A stretch of DNA of 64,000 nucleotides from Ganoderma boninense (Eukaryota; Basidiomycota; Agaricomycetes; Polyporales; Polyporaceae). The position numbers and the translations under genes are program-made. The notes under the pieces are model-generated. The model searched no databases, was not told where the DNA came from, and worked only from the letters and a program-made list of their open reading frames with translations. The stretch covers positions 1,866,389-1,930,388 of the forward strand of contig CM035309.1 of NCBI GenBank assembly GCA_002900995.3, read 5' to 3'. Of this stretch, positions 34,739 through 48,534 are shown in pieces. Positions within the stretch are counted from its first letter, which is position 1. Each line of letters begins with the position of its first letter.

Positions 34739-36863
34739 ATGGCATCCAAGGAGTTGAAGAAGTTCACGCGCGAGGAGGTCGAGAAGGTACGTCTGTTTGA
34801 GTGGTCGTGAGGCGCGAGCACACATAATTAATGCACCCCCGCCTGACAGCACAACACCGAGGACAGTCTGGTAAGCGCGCCCCCGCGCAAGACGGACCTC
34901 GAGCTTATAGAAACGGCGGCAGTGGATTATCATCGACGGGCGGGTGTTCGATGTAACACGCTTCAGGAACATGCATCCCGGAGGGCCGAGCGTGTTCTTT
35001 GACGAAGGCATCCGTGCGTGCCCCGCCCTTTCTTCGTGTCGCTCCGAGTGCTGAGTCTCGCCCACTCTGTCTTTGCCACCCCGCATACAGCTGGCGGAGA
35101 TGCGACGGAGGCATTCTTTGGTCTGCACCGCTTCGACGTTCTTGAGAAGCCCCAGTACCAGCGGTTGCAGATTGGCGTCATCGACGGGGAGGAACCCACG
35201 ATCGAGGGCGGTATCCTGCGGGGTAAAGTCAGCCGGGTCCCTTACGCCGAGCCGTCGTGGTTGGCCGACGGCTACTACAGCCCCTACTTTAAGGAGGTAC
35301 GCTCTCACCCAGATGTTTCTGCGTCTCTGCCAGAGGTGCTTGGAAACTCGACCTTTGACGCGCACGCCACACAGAGTCACCGGAAGCTGCACCAGGCCGT
35401 CCGCGACTTCGTGGACAACATCGTTTACCCCGATGCTCAGGAGCGCGAGCTGGATGGCAAACGCCCCAGCCAGAGCGTCCTCGACAAAATGGCGTACGTT
35501 GACCTCTCTATTGTGCTAACAGAGGCATATTGATTAAATGCTTTTCAGCGAGGTCGAGCTGCATGCTATGCGTATGGGTCCGGGCAAGCACTTAAAAGGT
35601 CGTACATTGATGGGCGGTATCGTCAAACCTGAGGAGGTTAGCATCTCGTCGATGTTGGGGTGCAACACGACCTTACGGAACTCATCTGATCACAGTTTGA
35701 TTACTTCCACGAGCTCATCATCAACCAAGAAATCGCCCGTTGTGGGGCGCGTGGCTACGGTGACGGTCTTCAGGCTGGGTGCGTTATCGGCCTGCCCCCC
35801 GTGCTCAACTTCGGTTCGCCCGAACTCAAGGCGCGCGTTGTGCCGGAGGTTCTGAGCGCGAAGAAGTTCATCTGTTTGGCGGTGTCTGAGGCTTACGCGG
35901 GTTCCGATGTGTTCGGTCTCCAAACTACCGCGACGAAGACCGAAGACGGCAAACACTGGATCATTTCAGGGACGAAGAAGTGGATCACGAACGGGACGTT
36001 CGCAGACTAGTGGGTTGGCGATTGCTCACATGGGGTGTTCGTGGGCTAACCGGCTTCAAAGCTTCACCGTTGGTTGCAAGACGGAGGATGGCTTCACTGT
36101 CATCCTTGTCGAACGCGGGGAGGGCGTCAATACGAAGCCAATCAAGACGTCGTACTCGTCTACCGCGGGCACGGCCTACATCACCTTCGATAAAGTCAAG
36201 GTCCCGGTGGAGAACACGCTCGGGGAAGAGGGCGGAGGCATCTTCGTCATGCTATCCAACTTCAACCACGAGCGGTGGGTCATGTGTTGCACCTCCGCAC
36301 GCAGCCAGCGGGCCGTTACGGAGGAATGTATGAAGTGGGTCAACCAGCGCAAGGCGTTTGGGAAGCCGTTGCACTCGCTCGCGGTCATCCGGAGCAAGCT
36401 TGCGGGCATGATCCAGCGGTCGGAGTCCGTACAGAACTGGCTAGAGAACATCACGTACCAGATGTGCAATATGGTCAGCGTCTTCCCCGCTGGATCTTCT
36501 GTATCTGTCGACGGCTTGCTAATGAAGAGTTGCCCATACAGTCGTATAAAGAGCAGGCATCGAAGCTGGCTGGTCCGATCGCATTCCTCAAGTCGTACAG
36601 CACACAGTCTGCACAAATCACGGCCGCGGACGCTGTCCAGATTTTCGGTGGCCGTGGCATTACCCAGACCGGTATGGGTCGCTTCGTCGAGCACGTAAGT
36701 ACCGTTTAGAAGTCTACAAGGATGAAGGGGCTGATGGCATCTCGGCGAGCAGTACCACCGTACGGTCACTTTCGACGCATTGCTTGGTGGTGCAGAGGAT
36801 GTCCTTTCCGATCTCGGTGTCCGCCAAGCGATGAGGACGATGCCGAAGAACACAAAGTTGTGA
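34739..36863 (+). CDS. Cytochrome b5-fused acyl-CoA dehydrogenase
   Basis: Flavin-dependent dehydrogenase that should form the 2-enoyl-CoA, with an N-terminal heme domain as possible electron partner. Residues about 1-75 are cytochrome b5-like: MASKELKKFTREEVEKHN, then WIIIDGRVFDVTRF and the heme-binding NMHPGGPSVF, with the second histidine in FFGLHR. The dehydrogenase follows: RDFVDNIVYPDAQERE, EVELHAMRMGPGKHLKG, LIINQEIARCGARGYGDGL and AVSEAYAGSDVFGLQTTATK. Next come WIISGTKKWITNG, FNHERWVMC, WVNQRKAFGKPLHSL and VQIFGGRGITQTGMGRFVEH. About nine short introns interrupt it and no frame break was found. This fusion is common in fungi. The C-terminus is MPKNTKL; TKL is only a weak match to the peroxisomal signal, so the compartment is open. 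Confidence 0.88.
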
Positions 36864-37229
36864 TTGGACCGTAGGCACCCCGGGCCTCGGCTTTGGATAC
36901 ATACTTGCATTCGGATTGAGAGGATAATTCATTGGACACCAGCGCTATCGCGCTCTGTATCACTAGTACCGTCTTTTCCTGGCAGTCCTGCGTCCCTCCC
37001 TAGACACGCACATCCGCCTCGTTCTTTATTCTTATTCAATGTTGTTGGTTCCCGATCTGGTGATATTTAGACGCTAGGACGTCTCTTGGTGGGCACGAGA
37101 CGGGCTCCCGGCGGACTGCAACTTGTCCGAGTGCGCTGACGAAACCCATCCGCCCCACACCGTGAGGCAATGCTCCCGTCTCCAGCTTACCGACGTCCCA
37201 GGAACGTCTCTTCATAAACTCGCCCTCGC
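36864..37229. other. Short intergenic region before the SelO gene
   Basis: 366 bases holding the acyl-CoA dehydrogenase 3' UTR and the SelO promoter. Nothing else recognised. Confidence 0.35.
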
Positions 37230-40013
<2,784 letters not shown>

Positions 40014-40220
40014 ATGTGCACACGATACCACTTCGTATTCGCGTACCTATTATTCCCATGCTAGCGTGCTGCACTCCAGTTCATAGTTAGAACTTCACAA
40101 TCCTTCTATTGAAGTGTGCTAAATGTCCGTGCCGAGGTGTAATCCCGAGGCTCACGCCCAGGTGTAAAGTACATTTGCATTTGATCATAACCAGTCGTGA
40201 CGTACATTGTTCCTTTATAC
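40014..40220. other. Tail-to-tail gap, SelO and Arp3
   Basis: 207 bases shared as 3' UTRs of two converging genes; no other signal recognised. Confidence 0.35.
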
Positions 40221-41974
40221 CTAGGTCGCGCTGCCGAAAATCTGGTACCGCCTGCAAATGCTGGGACCGATCTCGTCGTACTGAGCCTTTGTGTTGCAGA
40301 ACGAGTAGAACTCAGGCAAGGAGGCCATCAGCGATCCACCAAACCATACAGCGTAGCTAGAATAGAAGTTAAGGTTAAGTGCCAATGTAACAAGTGCGAG
40401 AAATGGCTCATAACGTACCGTTGACGCTTGTGAGAGATAACCTCGACGTCAACTCCAGACGACTGTTAAGAGCAAGGTTAGTGCATAAATTAGAGTCTAA
40501 GGCTTGGCTGCTAGACGCACCCGAAGCTGGCTACCGCTCGTCTGTGCGCTCACTTCGAGACGACGGTCGACGAGTTGCTTCAGGTCGCGCTTCAGACGCT
40601 GGCCGAAGTGTTGGAACATCGTGGAGCCACCTGACAAAACGATATTCTACAATTATGTAAGAGAAAGTCAGTAGCAGACAGAAGTTTGACATACGACACA
40701 CGAACCTTGTAGAGACCTCGACGGACATCAATGGGAGACTGCTGGATGACACCGTCTACGATCTCGGGAAGGGGGGTAAGGAAGTCGGAGGAATAGATTT
40801 CGGGGTTGAAGAAGATCTCGGGGGCAAGGAATCGCTCGTACCCCACATCAATCTCGTATTTCTACGCAAGAAGCCCGTCAAAACCCAGGAAATGCGCCGC
40901 ATATATGTTAGTCATGACTCACCCGCCCGGTCACGGTGTGCTCGCCCTCATACCGCGCAAAGAACTTGTACGGCTCCTGGTCGTACTTCCTGAACTCCTT
41001 GACGATGTCCTGGCACACGTAGCTGTACTGCTCCTTGACCTTGCCGGCAACCTTGAGCTGGTCCTCGGGCGGCACGTTCGCCATCTCGCCGCGCTCGCGC
41101 ATTAGGTTGAGCACGAACTGCGTGATGTCGCGCCCGGCGATGGGGATGTGCTTGATCGCGCTGCCAATGACATACCCCTCCGCGCAGGGAATGACGTGCG
41201 TAACACCGTCGCCCGAGTCGATGACGGTACCGGTGAGCGTGCGGTCTGTCACACGGTTCGAGGACCACGAGGCTGCGAGCGCGAGTACCGCCTGCACGGC
41301 GATGTAGAGGCCCTTGATGTTGAAGGACTCGAAGAAGATCTCGGCCGTCTGCTCGCGGTTCTCCGGGGGGTTCAGTGGGGGCTCAGTCTATACGTCGGTC
41401 GCGGGCCACGATAGTTATGTGAGGGGGATGGACATCGGGGGCGATCAAGCGTCAGACGGGTGCTGCGTGCGCAGACCGGAGCAATAGAGAGACGCACGAG
41501 GAGGAAGTAGTGGTCCTCGGGCTCCGCACGAAGGTACTTAAAGATCGTCTGCTCCCAATATCTCTCCATGTGGTCCCAGTTCTCGATCTGACCGTGGCGA
41601 ATAGGGTAGTTGACGCCATAACCGGGGGTTTGGGCGTTGGCGAGGGCTTCGTCGCCGATGAAGAAGTCGAGGTCCTCGACGCCACGCTTGGACGCGAGAT
41701 GACCGGGTTTGGAGGGAAGGGTAGGTCCGCGAGAGGCTTGAGCAGCTGGTCCGCGCGTTGCTATCGCGGTGGGGAAGACACTGGAGGGAGGGACATGAGG
41801 GTCGGCGGGCTGTGGTGTAAGGTCCAATACACTCACAATGAGGGGTCGGAGTTGCCGGCGAACCTGGCAGACCTTGAGTCTAAGCAATAGAAAAGAGGAA
41901 AGAAAGGATTGATACACACCCAACCTTGGAGTAACCCGTCCCATTGTCGCAGATGATGGGGGCTAGGAGAGACA
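40221..41974 (-). CDS. ARP3: Actin-related protein 3 (Arp2/3 complex)
   Basis: Subunit of the Arp2/3 complex that nucleates branched actin filaments at cortical patches. The start [17 protein letters not shown] joins by an intron to [11 protein letters not shown] and [10 protein letters not shown], the actin-fold phosphate 1 loop as found in Arp3. Next are [20 protein letters not shown] and [60 protein letters not shown] and [20 protein letters not shown] follow, covering phosphate loop 2 and the Arp3-specific insert. Toward the C-terminus are [36 protein letters not shown] and [20 protein letters not shown]. The end is [19 protein letters not shown]. Around six short introns. All joins checked are in frame. 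Identity is secure. Confidence 0.93.
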
Positions 41975-42103
41975 TGGTTGTGTAGGTGTAACCGACGTTA
42001 CTGCGACCCGGGTCCACTCTGCAGTCTCTGGGCGTCTGGTCCGCATACCTGCGCACGCACCGGAGCGCCCATCGTTAATATATGTCTGGAACTCTGTGCA
42101 TAT
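41975..42103. other. Arp3 upstream region and tRNA 5' flank
   Basis: 129 bases between the Arp3 start and the tRNA gene; no clear TATA box. Confidence 0.3.
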
Positions 42104-42188
42104 GGGTCGGTGGCGTAGCTGGTTATCGCATCTGTCTAACAGCCTCCGAGCACACAGAAGGTCCTCAGTTCGATCCTGGGCCGACTCA
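42104..42188 (+). tRNA. tRNA-Val (anticodon AAC) with an 11-nt intron
   Basis: A full cloverleaf can be drawn. The acceptor arm pairs GGGTCGG with CCGACTC (one G-T pair). The D arm is GCG-TAGCTGGTTAT-CGC, the anticodon stem TCTGT/ACAGA, and the T arm CTCAG-TTCGATC-CTGGG. The anticodon loop is CTAACA...C, giving AAC at positions 34-36. Eleven bases (GCCTCCGAGCA) sit after position 37, the standard place of nuclear tRNA introns. A and B box promoters are inside the gene. The discriminator base is A. It lies between Arp3 and Atg17 on the opposite strand from both. Confidence 0.9.
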
Positions 42189-42190
42189 TG

Positions 42191-42195
42191 TTTTT
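42191..42195 (+). terminator. RNA polymerase III terminator of the tRNA gene
   Basis: A run of five T residues starts two bases after the tRNA 3' end, the usual Pol III stop. Confidence 0.65.
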
Positions 42196-42307
42196 GGCCC
42201 GTCGTGGCTTTTTGCATCGTGACACATGCTCGCCAGCTGTCTATTCTACATCATCATTCATGCGGCTTGAGACGCGGATGATTTGCTGAAAACACTAAAC
42301 TCGCAGG

Positions 42308-44265
42308 CTACAGGCTTTGACTAGCACCGATACCAACCTCCGCTCCTGTTGTCCGCTGCTTCGCCTGCAACAAATCTCCGTAAGTCACTTTTCAGAACAA
42401 TCCTCGTGAATGCTTACCTCTTCGACGACGTCGTCAGCAATGCTCGGGAGTGTCTCGATTTGCTCGTCGTTCCACGTCGTGACTATCCAGCGGTTCGGTA
42501 GGTTCTCGACGTGCAGGCAGAAGTCCTCCGGTATGTACTGTCCATGCTCGGCTTGAAATTCCTGACGCAGGATTTGCTCCTCTGCACATTGACAGCTGTT
42601 AGCATACAGGAGCATGGAAGTCAGACTAGGCACGTACCTTCGGTCATGGCGTTCAGCTGCCCGGTCATCGTCGTGATGATGCGCTGTGCAGCCTCACGGT
42701 ACCGGAGGCGACGAGCAAACTCGAGGACGAGCTTGCTATATGCGTATTGGTAGGAAGTATACTTGTGATGGAGCTCCTCAAGTGGCTGGAGTTGGGCGTG
42801 CAAGTAGGACAGGTGTTCGATGCTCTCGTTCTGCGAACATCGTATTCTCGTTAGAAAGGGGAGCAGAATACAGGAGGTAAATGGGGCACACCTCGACACC
42901 CTGCTGGCGCTCGAGCATTTCTGTCATAATGTCACCGAGCTCGTCAAGGTCGGTGAGAATCCCCCGGTGAATGTCCAACCGCTCCTGTGCAGCAGTCTTT
43001 GCGACCATCAGTTGTTCGCTGAAAAGAGGGAACGTTGGTGTGATGGGCGGACAAAGAAATAGGAAGCCCGCTGACTGGTATCCGTTGATGGACTTCGCAC
43101 TTTCCTCCAGCTCCGCGATGATGATAGGCAGTGCATTATCATCTGTATTCATGCCTGAAATAGTGCTGGATGAGTATACACGAAGATGCAAGACACCAGC
43201 GACAGCACCTTGGATGTCTTCCTCGCCGAACTCCTCACCGGCTTCGAAGTCGTGCAGGGCATTGGACATATTGTTGTAATGATGCACCAGAGAGTCTAGC
43301 TGCTCTGCCATCTTGCTCGACATCGCTTCCTGAGACGTGAATATGGTGCCGAAGGGTGGCAGGGGGACCTCGACCGGGACCGTCTCCTTGATTGTGTCGA
43401 TTGCCTGAGACAACGATTCCGGGTAGTCGGAGGTCGTCGCAAGTATGTCCTATAACGAAGGAAATATATTGACCTGAACACGGGGCAACATCTGTAGTGA
43501 CATGAGGACCCACATCGAGCTCCAGCCGATCCTTCTCAATCGTGTCCAACAAGTCCTCGATCGCCCGCTCGTTCACGAAGTCCCGCAGCGTCTTCCACCG
43601 GCTCCGGTCCTCCCTCCTGCTCTTCCTCTCCTGCTTGCGTACTGTGGGGGAGCGGTTGCGGATGGTGTCCGACGGGCTTGAGCTAGGCTGAGGGGGAGGA
43701 CCGAACGGCATGATTTCGTCCTCTGGGTGGTGTTCCACGTCTCGCTCGTCATCGGAGTTGTTCTGGCTTCCAAAGGGTGAAGAGTCGGCAGAAACAGTGT
43801 GGAAATCGGGTGGAACGGATTGGGTTCCGAGAGACTCAAGCACGGCGTCGAGTGCGTCGGTGCGTTGGTTGCGGATACTATCCCATTCCTACAGAACTTG
43901 AGGAACCTCAAGGGTATCATATACAAAGAGGAAGCACGTACCCCGACCTGTCCACCAAGCTCTGTGCGTTTCTGCTCTATGCACTTGGCAACTTGCGCGG
44001 CCATCTACGGTCACGTATATGCACCAGACTCACATTCCCGTTAGAGAGAACGAATACTTACCTTGAGCTGAGCTAACACCGCTTCAGACATCCACCGCAC
44101 CTGGGCGTCGAGAGCAAGCACATCTACTGCTGCCTGAGCAGAGGAGGCGGAAAGCGAACTGGCCCGAATGCATAACTGTTGGCCTTCTTGTAAGGCTCTC
44201 TTCGCGTGGAGTACGAGGGAAAGGATGTGTGGCTGCTCTGGGTCGAGTGGTGGTGATTGAGACAT
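42308..44265 (-). CDS. ATG17: Autophagy scaffold protein Atg17
   Basis: Scaffold of the Atg1 kinase complex that starts autophagosome formation. The start MSQSPPLDPEQPHILSLVLH runs into AKRALQEGQQLCIRASSLSA and VDVLALDAQVRWMSEAVLAQ, the N-terminal helix region typical of Atg17. A disordered stretch rich in S, R and E follows (43.6-43.9 kb). Long coiled-coil segments include NMSNALHDFEAGEEFGEE, AQERLDIHRGILTDLDELG, LSYLHAQLQPLEELHHKY and LEFARRLRYREAAQRI. The C-terminal block EFQAEHGQYIPEDFC, NLPNRWIVTTW and LPSIADDVVEE joins by an intron to AKQRTTGAEVGIGASQSL. About eight short introns split the gene. Length and helix content agree with fungal Atg17. I am fairly sure of the family, based on motif memory rather than an alignment. 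Confidence 0.75.
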
Positions 44266-44608
44266 GGGCCGAAGACCAGTAGTGGAGTAGGCCGCTCGTT
44301 TACTCGATAAGTGTAGAGAGGACTGAAAGGAAAGCTCAGAAGTGCTAAAGACCAGTACGTGCGAGCAACGTCGAGTTGGTCGTCGAAGTGGCGGCACTGA
44401 CTACAATCAGCTGCAGCGAACCAAACGCATGGGTCGGATTCGGAGAATATCGGACCGGTTCTCGGGCCGGCCCCCCCACGATAGACGACGTCGCATCCAT
44501 GACAGTAGAATTCAAACACACCTCTGCGCTGCTCTCTTATTATTTTGTCTCGATCTTATCCAGTCCTGCGTCGCATCATATGCGATCATCTCCGTTCTGA
44601 GCCTCTCT
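44266..44608. promoter_or_regulatory. Shared divergent promoter region, ATG17 and unknown gene
   Basis: 343 bases between two start codons on opposite strands. No clear TATA box; C/T-rich before the right-hand ATG. Confidence 0.35.
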
Positions 44609-45084
44609 ATGCCCCCCACTGTCTCTGCCGGGACTACGAACGCATTGCGAGCGGTCGGGCTTGCCCACAAGTTGAGTCACACCCCTGCGGCCACTCTCGC
44701 CGCTTTTCGTAGGCGTTTTGCGGATCATGCGAGAACCACGCAGAAAGATGAGGTGAGCGCAATTCTGTCATACATGGATTTTCTAGTCTCGTTATTCAAC
44801 GTGTTCGCCTCTAGAAAGCGTCAAGTCGGAAAGACTCCGACTCGGAGTCCGAGGCCCAGGCGGATCCAGCCAACCGCGCAGGATTACATTTGAGCGCATC
44901 CTGTGGTCCTGACGATTGTCAAAGAAAACCCACAATTGCGGAAAGCGATGCCCAGCTTATGGAGCGATGGCGGGAACGACAGGGCTCCTTGGCGAATGCA
45001 GAGCTCGAGGACGGCCAGGTGGCTTCAGGCTACCGCAGAAACGTCGTGCGTCGTACTTCTCTCATTTCCCCTGCGGGCAACTGA
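44609..45084 (+). CDS. Hypothetical protein, 137 residues, two exons
   Basis: Not recognised. Exon 44609-44752 and exon 44815-45084 each contain a whole number of codons. They are separated by a 62-nt intron with a strong GTGAGC donor and CTCTAG acceptor. The product starts MPPTVSAGTTNALRAVGLAH and the first 48 residues are basic and lack acidic residues until near the exon end (AAFRRRFADHARTTQKDE), so a mitochondrial presequence is possible. The second exon encodes a Ser/Asp/Glu-rich linker (KASSRKDSDSESEAQAD), then a charged segment with ERWRERQGSLANAELEDGQV and a basic end. There is no membrane segment. The gene is head-to-head with ATG17. The model rests only on splice signals and frame, so it could be shorter. 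Confidence 0.4.
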
Positions 45085-45976
45085 GCGTATTTCCTTCCTA
45101 GAAAGCGAATATATTCCGCTACATATAATACGCACAGTGTCTCTTCTTGATAGTGGGTCGTAACACTGCTTACGAGCTTCTTTCTCAATGTCGGACCTCC
45201 CGAAGCTTATTGCACAGCATTCCGCTGAACATTTTAGCTTTCAGTCCGCCCCTATCCATATACAATTCATTCGAGGCGACATGGGGCCGGCACAGCTACG
45301 GACGAGTGGAGCACCTGTCCTAGGGCCGCGTTTCACATATGTTTGGTGGTTACGCCCGTGAATTCGAGCATTGCCTTTCTCGTTCCTGTCCTCATCCTTG
45401 TAGAACAGTCAACTGAGATAACAACCAGGTCTTCTAGAATTTATGATGGATCAAGTTTGCGTACGTCTTGCTCTCACTCGCATGGTATACACGCCGGTCC
45501 TCTAAACTCGCTTTTCGGATGCTTGGCACAGATGTGTAAGAATTTGCAGGATGACCACATGAACAGCTCGTCTCGGCGTGGCACCCCCGGAAACACGGGC
45601 TGGCAGTGTCATTATGGTTCAAGCAGAGGACGAAAAGGCTCGTCCACAGGCTGAAAGCATACTATCCGACAGAACCTCATTCGTCCGTTCTCGTTCCCCT
45701 CTTCCCGTCCCCTGTCTTGGGGCGTCCCCGCCACATGGATGAGTCGAGTTTACGGCTGCTTCATCTTACTGCGGCTAGGGTCCGTCTACACTGCCTGAAG
45801 GTCTCTGGGATGTATGTTTCGAAGTTTCGCCCAAGTCTAGTGAGGTATAAAGACTCGCGAACTCGACGCTAACAGACCATCGAAGAACCACTCGTTCTAC
45901 CGGCAGACACAGAGCCACTCGACCCGCTATCGCTATTCTGCCCAACAACCTTTCTTCTTCGTCCAACGTCCTCAGC
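45085..45976. other. Intergenic, about 0.9 kb
   Basis: Short open frames without motifs. The right end holds a TATAAA element for the cerato-platanin gene. Confidence 0.35.
45846..45851 (+). promoter_or_regulatory. TATA box of the cerato-platanin gene
   Basis: TATAAA in GAGGTATAAAGACT lies 131 bases upstream of the ATG at 45977. Confidence 0.5.
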
Positions 45977-46575
45977 ATGCAGTTCCTCACGCTCTTCGCT
46001 GCTACCGTCGCCACCTTCGTCGCTTCCACCGTCGCCGCACCGGGCAACTACGGAAACGGCGGCGACAACGGGGCCCAGAACGTCCGCGTCGGCTTCTCCC
46101 TCGACCTCAACCCCACCACGCCCATTGGGTCGCTTTCCTGCGCGGCCACCTTCGCTCAGAAGTTCCCTCGTAAGTTTCCCCACTTCCCTAGGCAGCGCGA
46201 CGGTCTCCTGATTTTTGTGCCCGCATGTGCACCCACAGAGTTCCATACGCTCGGTGACCTGCCCACTGCGCCCTTCTACGGCGAGGTCCCCGGTGCCGGT
46301 ACGTCCATCCCGCAAACCTCTGACCTATTTGCATGCACGAAGCTGACTCGCCTACTCATCACGCCCGTGCAGTCGACGGCTCGTCCGAGTGCGCCTCGTG
46401 CTGGAAGCTGCAGTACGACGGCCAGGCCCCGGTCTACATGATCGCGGTTGACAACGCGGAGATCTTCCAGCTCAGCAAGACCGCCTTCGAGCAGTTCGCG
46501 GGCGCGCAGGGCGTCGCGAAGGGGATCGTCAATGCCACCGCGGCCCAGGTTTCGCCCGACTTCTGCCACCTCTGA
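45977..46575 (+). CDS. Secreted cerato-platanin family protein (divergent)
   Basis: Small secreted cysteine-rich protein; family members bind chitin or cell-wall surfaces and some act as elicitors on plants. A signal peptide is clear: MQFLTLFAATVATFVASTVA, cleaved near AAP. Three exons, with introns at about 46170-46239 and 46301-46371, join in phase. The mature part has four cysteines in the family order: SLSCAATF, ECASCWKLQYDG (the hallmark CxxCWKL) and DFCHL at the C-terminus. FHTLGDLPTAPFYGE matches the usual F-x-x-G-x-x-P segment. The N-terminal part lacks the common VSYD-x-x-Y block and instead has NVRVGFSLDLNPTTP, so it is a divergent member. About 140 residues. An upstream TATA box suggests regulated expression. 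Confidence 0.8.
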
Positions 46576-47107
46576 TGAGGCGATTGAGATGGAAGCGCGG
46601 ACTGGGCTTGATGGACTTTAACGCCGTATCTTTCCCAGTTCTACGATGTCTAGGTTCCAGTTCTGGTTAAATTCTATGGACATGTATATCTTGTGAAACT
46701 TCGTGTGTGCAGTGGGTTTGAAGTTCGAACCTGCGGCAGTTAACTCTTGGCGACCAGTCCTCTTTATGTAGTTGGTTCAATGAGCTATCAGAAAATCGAC
46801 CCGCGGTTTTTTGAGATTGGGATTGGGAGTGACTCGGACTTGTCAGATTACTCAATTTTCTGGAATTAGGACTACATACATACACCAGAGCTGCCAGCAG
46901 TACGTGCCCGATGATCAATTTGCCACAGCCCAAAACACTCACAAACATGGGCAAATCCAAGGCCAAACACTAGGAACAGTGCCTCCGAGTCGCTAGCGCT
47001 CACGGTCATCGGTGATATCGATCCTGAGCATCCTCGCCGGCAAGCATCCAACCTCCATCCACGCTACGGTCTGCTCACCATCCGAGCACCACGACCTACC
47101 ATCTACG
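46576..47107. other. Intergenic between cerato-platanin and F-box gene
   Basis: About 530 bases; 3' UTR and promoter presumed. No other signal recognised. Confidence 0.35.
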
Positions 47108-48534
47108 ATGCCACAGAACTCACTTCCACTTGAATGCTGGGAGCTAGTGATCGACTCCTGCAGTGAAGATTCCTGGCCACTCGCCGGCAGCCGAAGAAAC
47201 ACGTATTCAACTTTGAGGTCCTGCGCCTTGACCTGCAAGGCCTTCTACCCTCGTAGCCGTCTCAACCTACTACGTTATGTTGAACTGGATACCGAACGAC
47301 AGGTCGATCTTTTGATACGCACACTTACGCAGCAACCTTTCCTTGCGGATCTGGTAACGGGAGTGTCCCATTTCCCCCAGTCGACACCAGCTTTGAGTAA
47401 GAAGTTGACATATGTGCCCATTGCTCGATCGCCTCTCCCTTCTTTACTCGGGAATTGCCAATCATTGGCGTTCCCATTGATCAGCTCAGCTCACCACACC
47501 AATTACATTCATGCGCTGGCGGCCTCGTTCCCGCACGTCACCAGGCTCGCCATTTCCATCTCTGGCCATACAATTTGCACTCTGCTGCATCTCGTATGGT
47601 CATATCCGAATATTAGCGAGTTATACTTGGAATTTTACCGTCCAGCTAACTGGCAAACCATATCGGAGAGCTACGGGAGACGCATGTCCGAGATGCGACC
47701 TGCTCTCGCGTGCAGAAACTTGAAAACCTTGACCGTAAGTCATACCTCTACACTTGCTACAATATGCTCAACAGAATGAATCTTTGGACAGCTACAAGCA
47801 CCACCCACAAACTTTCCTCTGGGTATATTTGGCGACTCAGTCTCATATCTTTGTCTCAATGAATTGGGATGGACCGAAAGCCACGATGACAGTGGGTATT
47901 TTGAGAACATTCAAAATCTGTCGTGCACAAACTTACTTGCCCTTTTCCGTTGCCAGAAAGATTTTGGACGTTCCTATCGGGCTTTCTTTGCCTCCAAACG
48001 CTCGATTTAAGTTTCGTTGGCCGGAGATGTTATGCGCCCTCAGGATCCGAGTTCAAAGCCGACGAAGTGCGGAAACACTCTGTCATTTACACTTGTCTCT
48101 GGCATACACGAGCGTACACCACCTTGCGCTGTGTTAAACTGTGGACGGGAACGAACGCATGCTTAGCATCCTCCGCGGCGAAGGGGCTTTCACCAAATGA
48201 CGATGGCTCGCTCTACTTTGTCATTCCCCGATTGGAAGCGTTGGACATGCTCTTTGGAACGCAGATCAGAGAGCTGCTTCGACGTTTTCCACGGCTTGAT
48301 GATTATACTGTAGAGCTGTACGATAGCCTGGATAGAGAGGGATGGTGGATCGACGAGATCAAGAAGCGCATGCCGGATTTGTTTCATGCTATCCATCTTC
48401 ACCTGCACCCGTTTGGGAGAACGGAAAGCCCAGCGTCAGGTCGGCTTCCCCTCTCAGTTTACCAGACACATTACTCAGCGCCGGTGTTGCATAGATCCTT
48501 GGCTTGGTGGATGGCTGGAAGATATCCCTTCTAG
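47108..48534 (+). CDS. F-box-like protein of a lineage-expanded family
   Basis: Starts MPQNSLPLECWELVIDSC, an F-box-like beginning in which LPxECWxxVIDxC aligns with the core LPxEIxxxI of F-boxes, then LRSCALTCKAFYPRSR. F-box proteins normally pick targets for SCF ubiquitin ligases, but many agaricomycete copies are uncharacterised. Exon 1 ends at NLKTLT. A 57-nt intron (branch GCTCAAC) leads to LQAPPTNFPLGIFGDS and LNELGWTESHDD. A second intron of about 66 nt leads to RFWTFLSGFLCLQTLDLSFV. The remainder reads DDGSLYFVIPRLEALDMLFG and IRELLRRFPRLDDYTV, with leucine-rich-repeat-like LxxLxL spacing. It ends WWMAGRYPF, about 435 residues. An in-frame upstream ATG at 47012 is possible but less likely. 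With the introns as given the gene is intact. Confidence 0.6.

Noticed and set aside
47880..47965. A frameshift in the F-box-like gene, as in its neighbours
   Set aside because: A 66-nt intron with donor A/gtgggt and acceptor GCCAG restores the frame exactly, so no break is needed.
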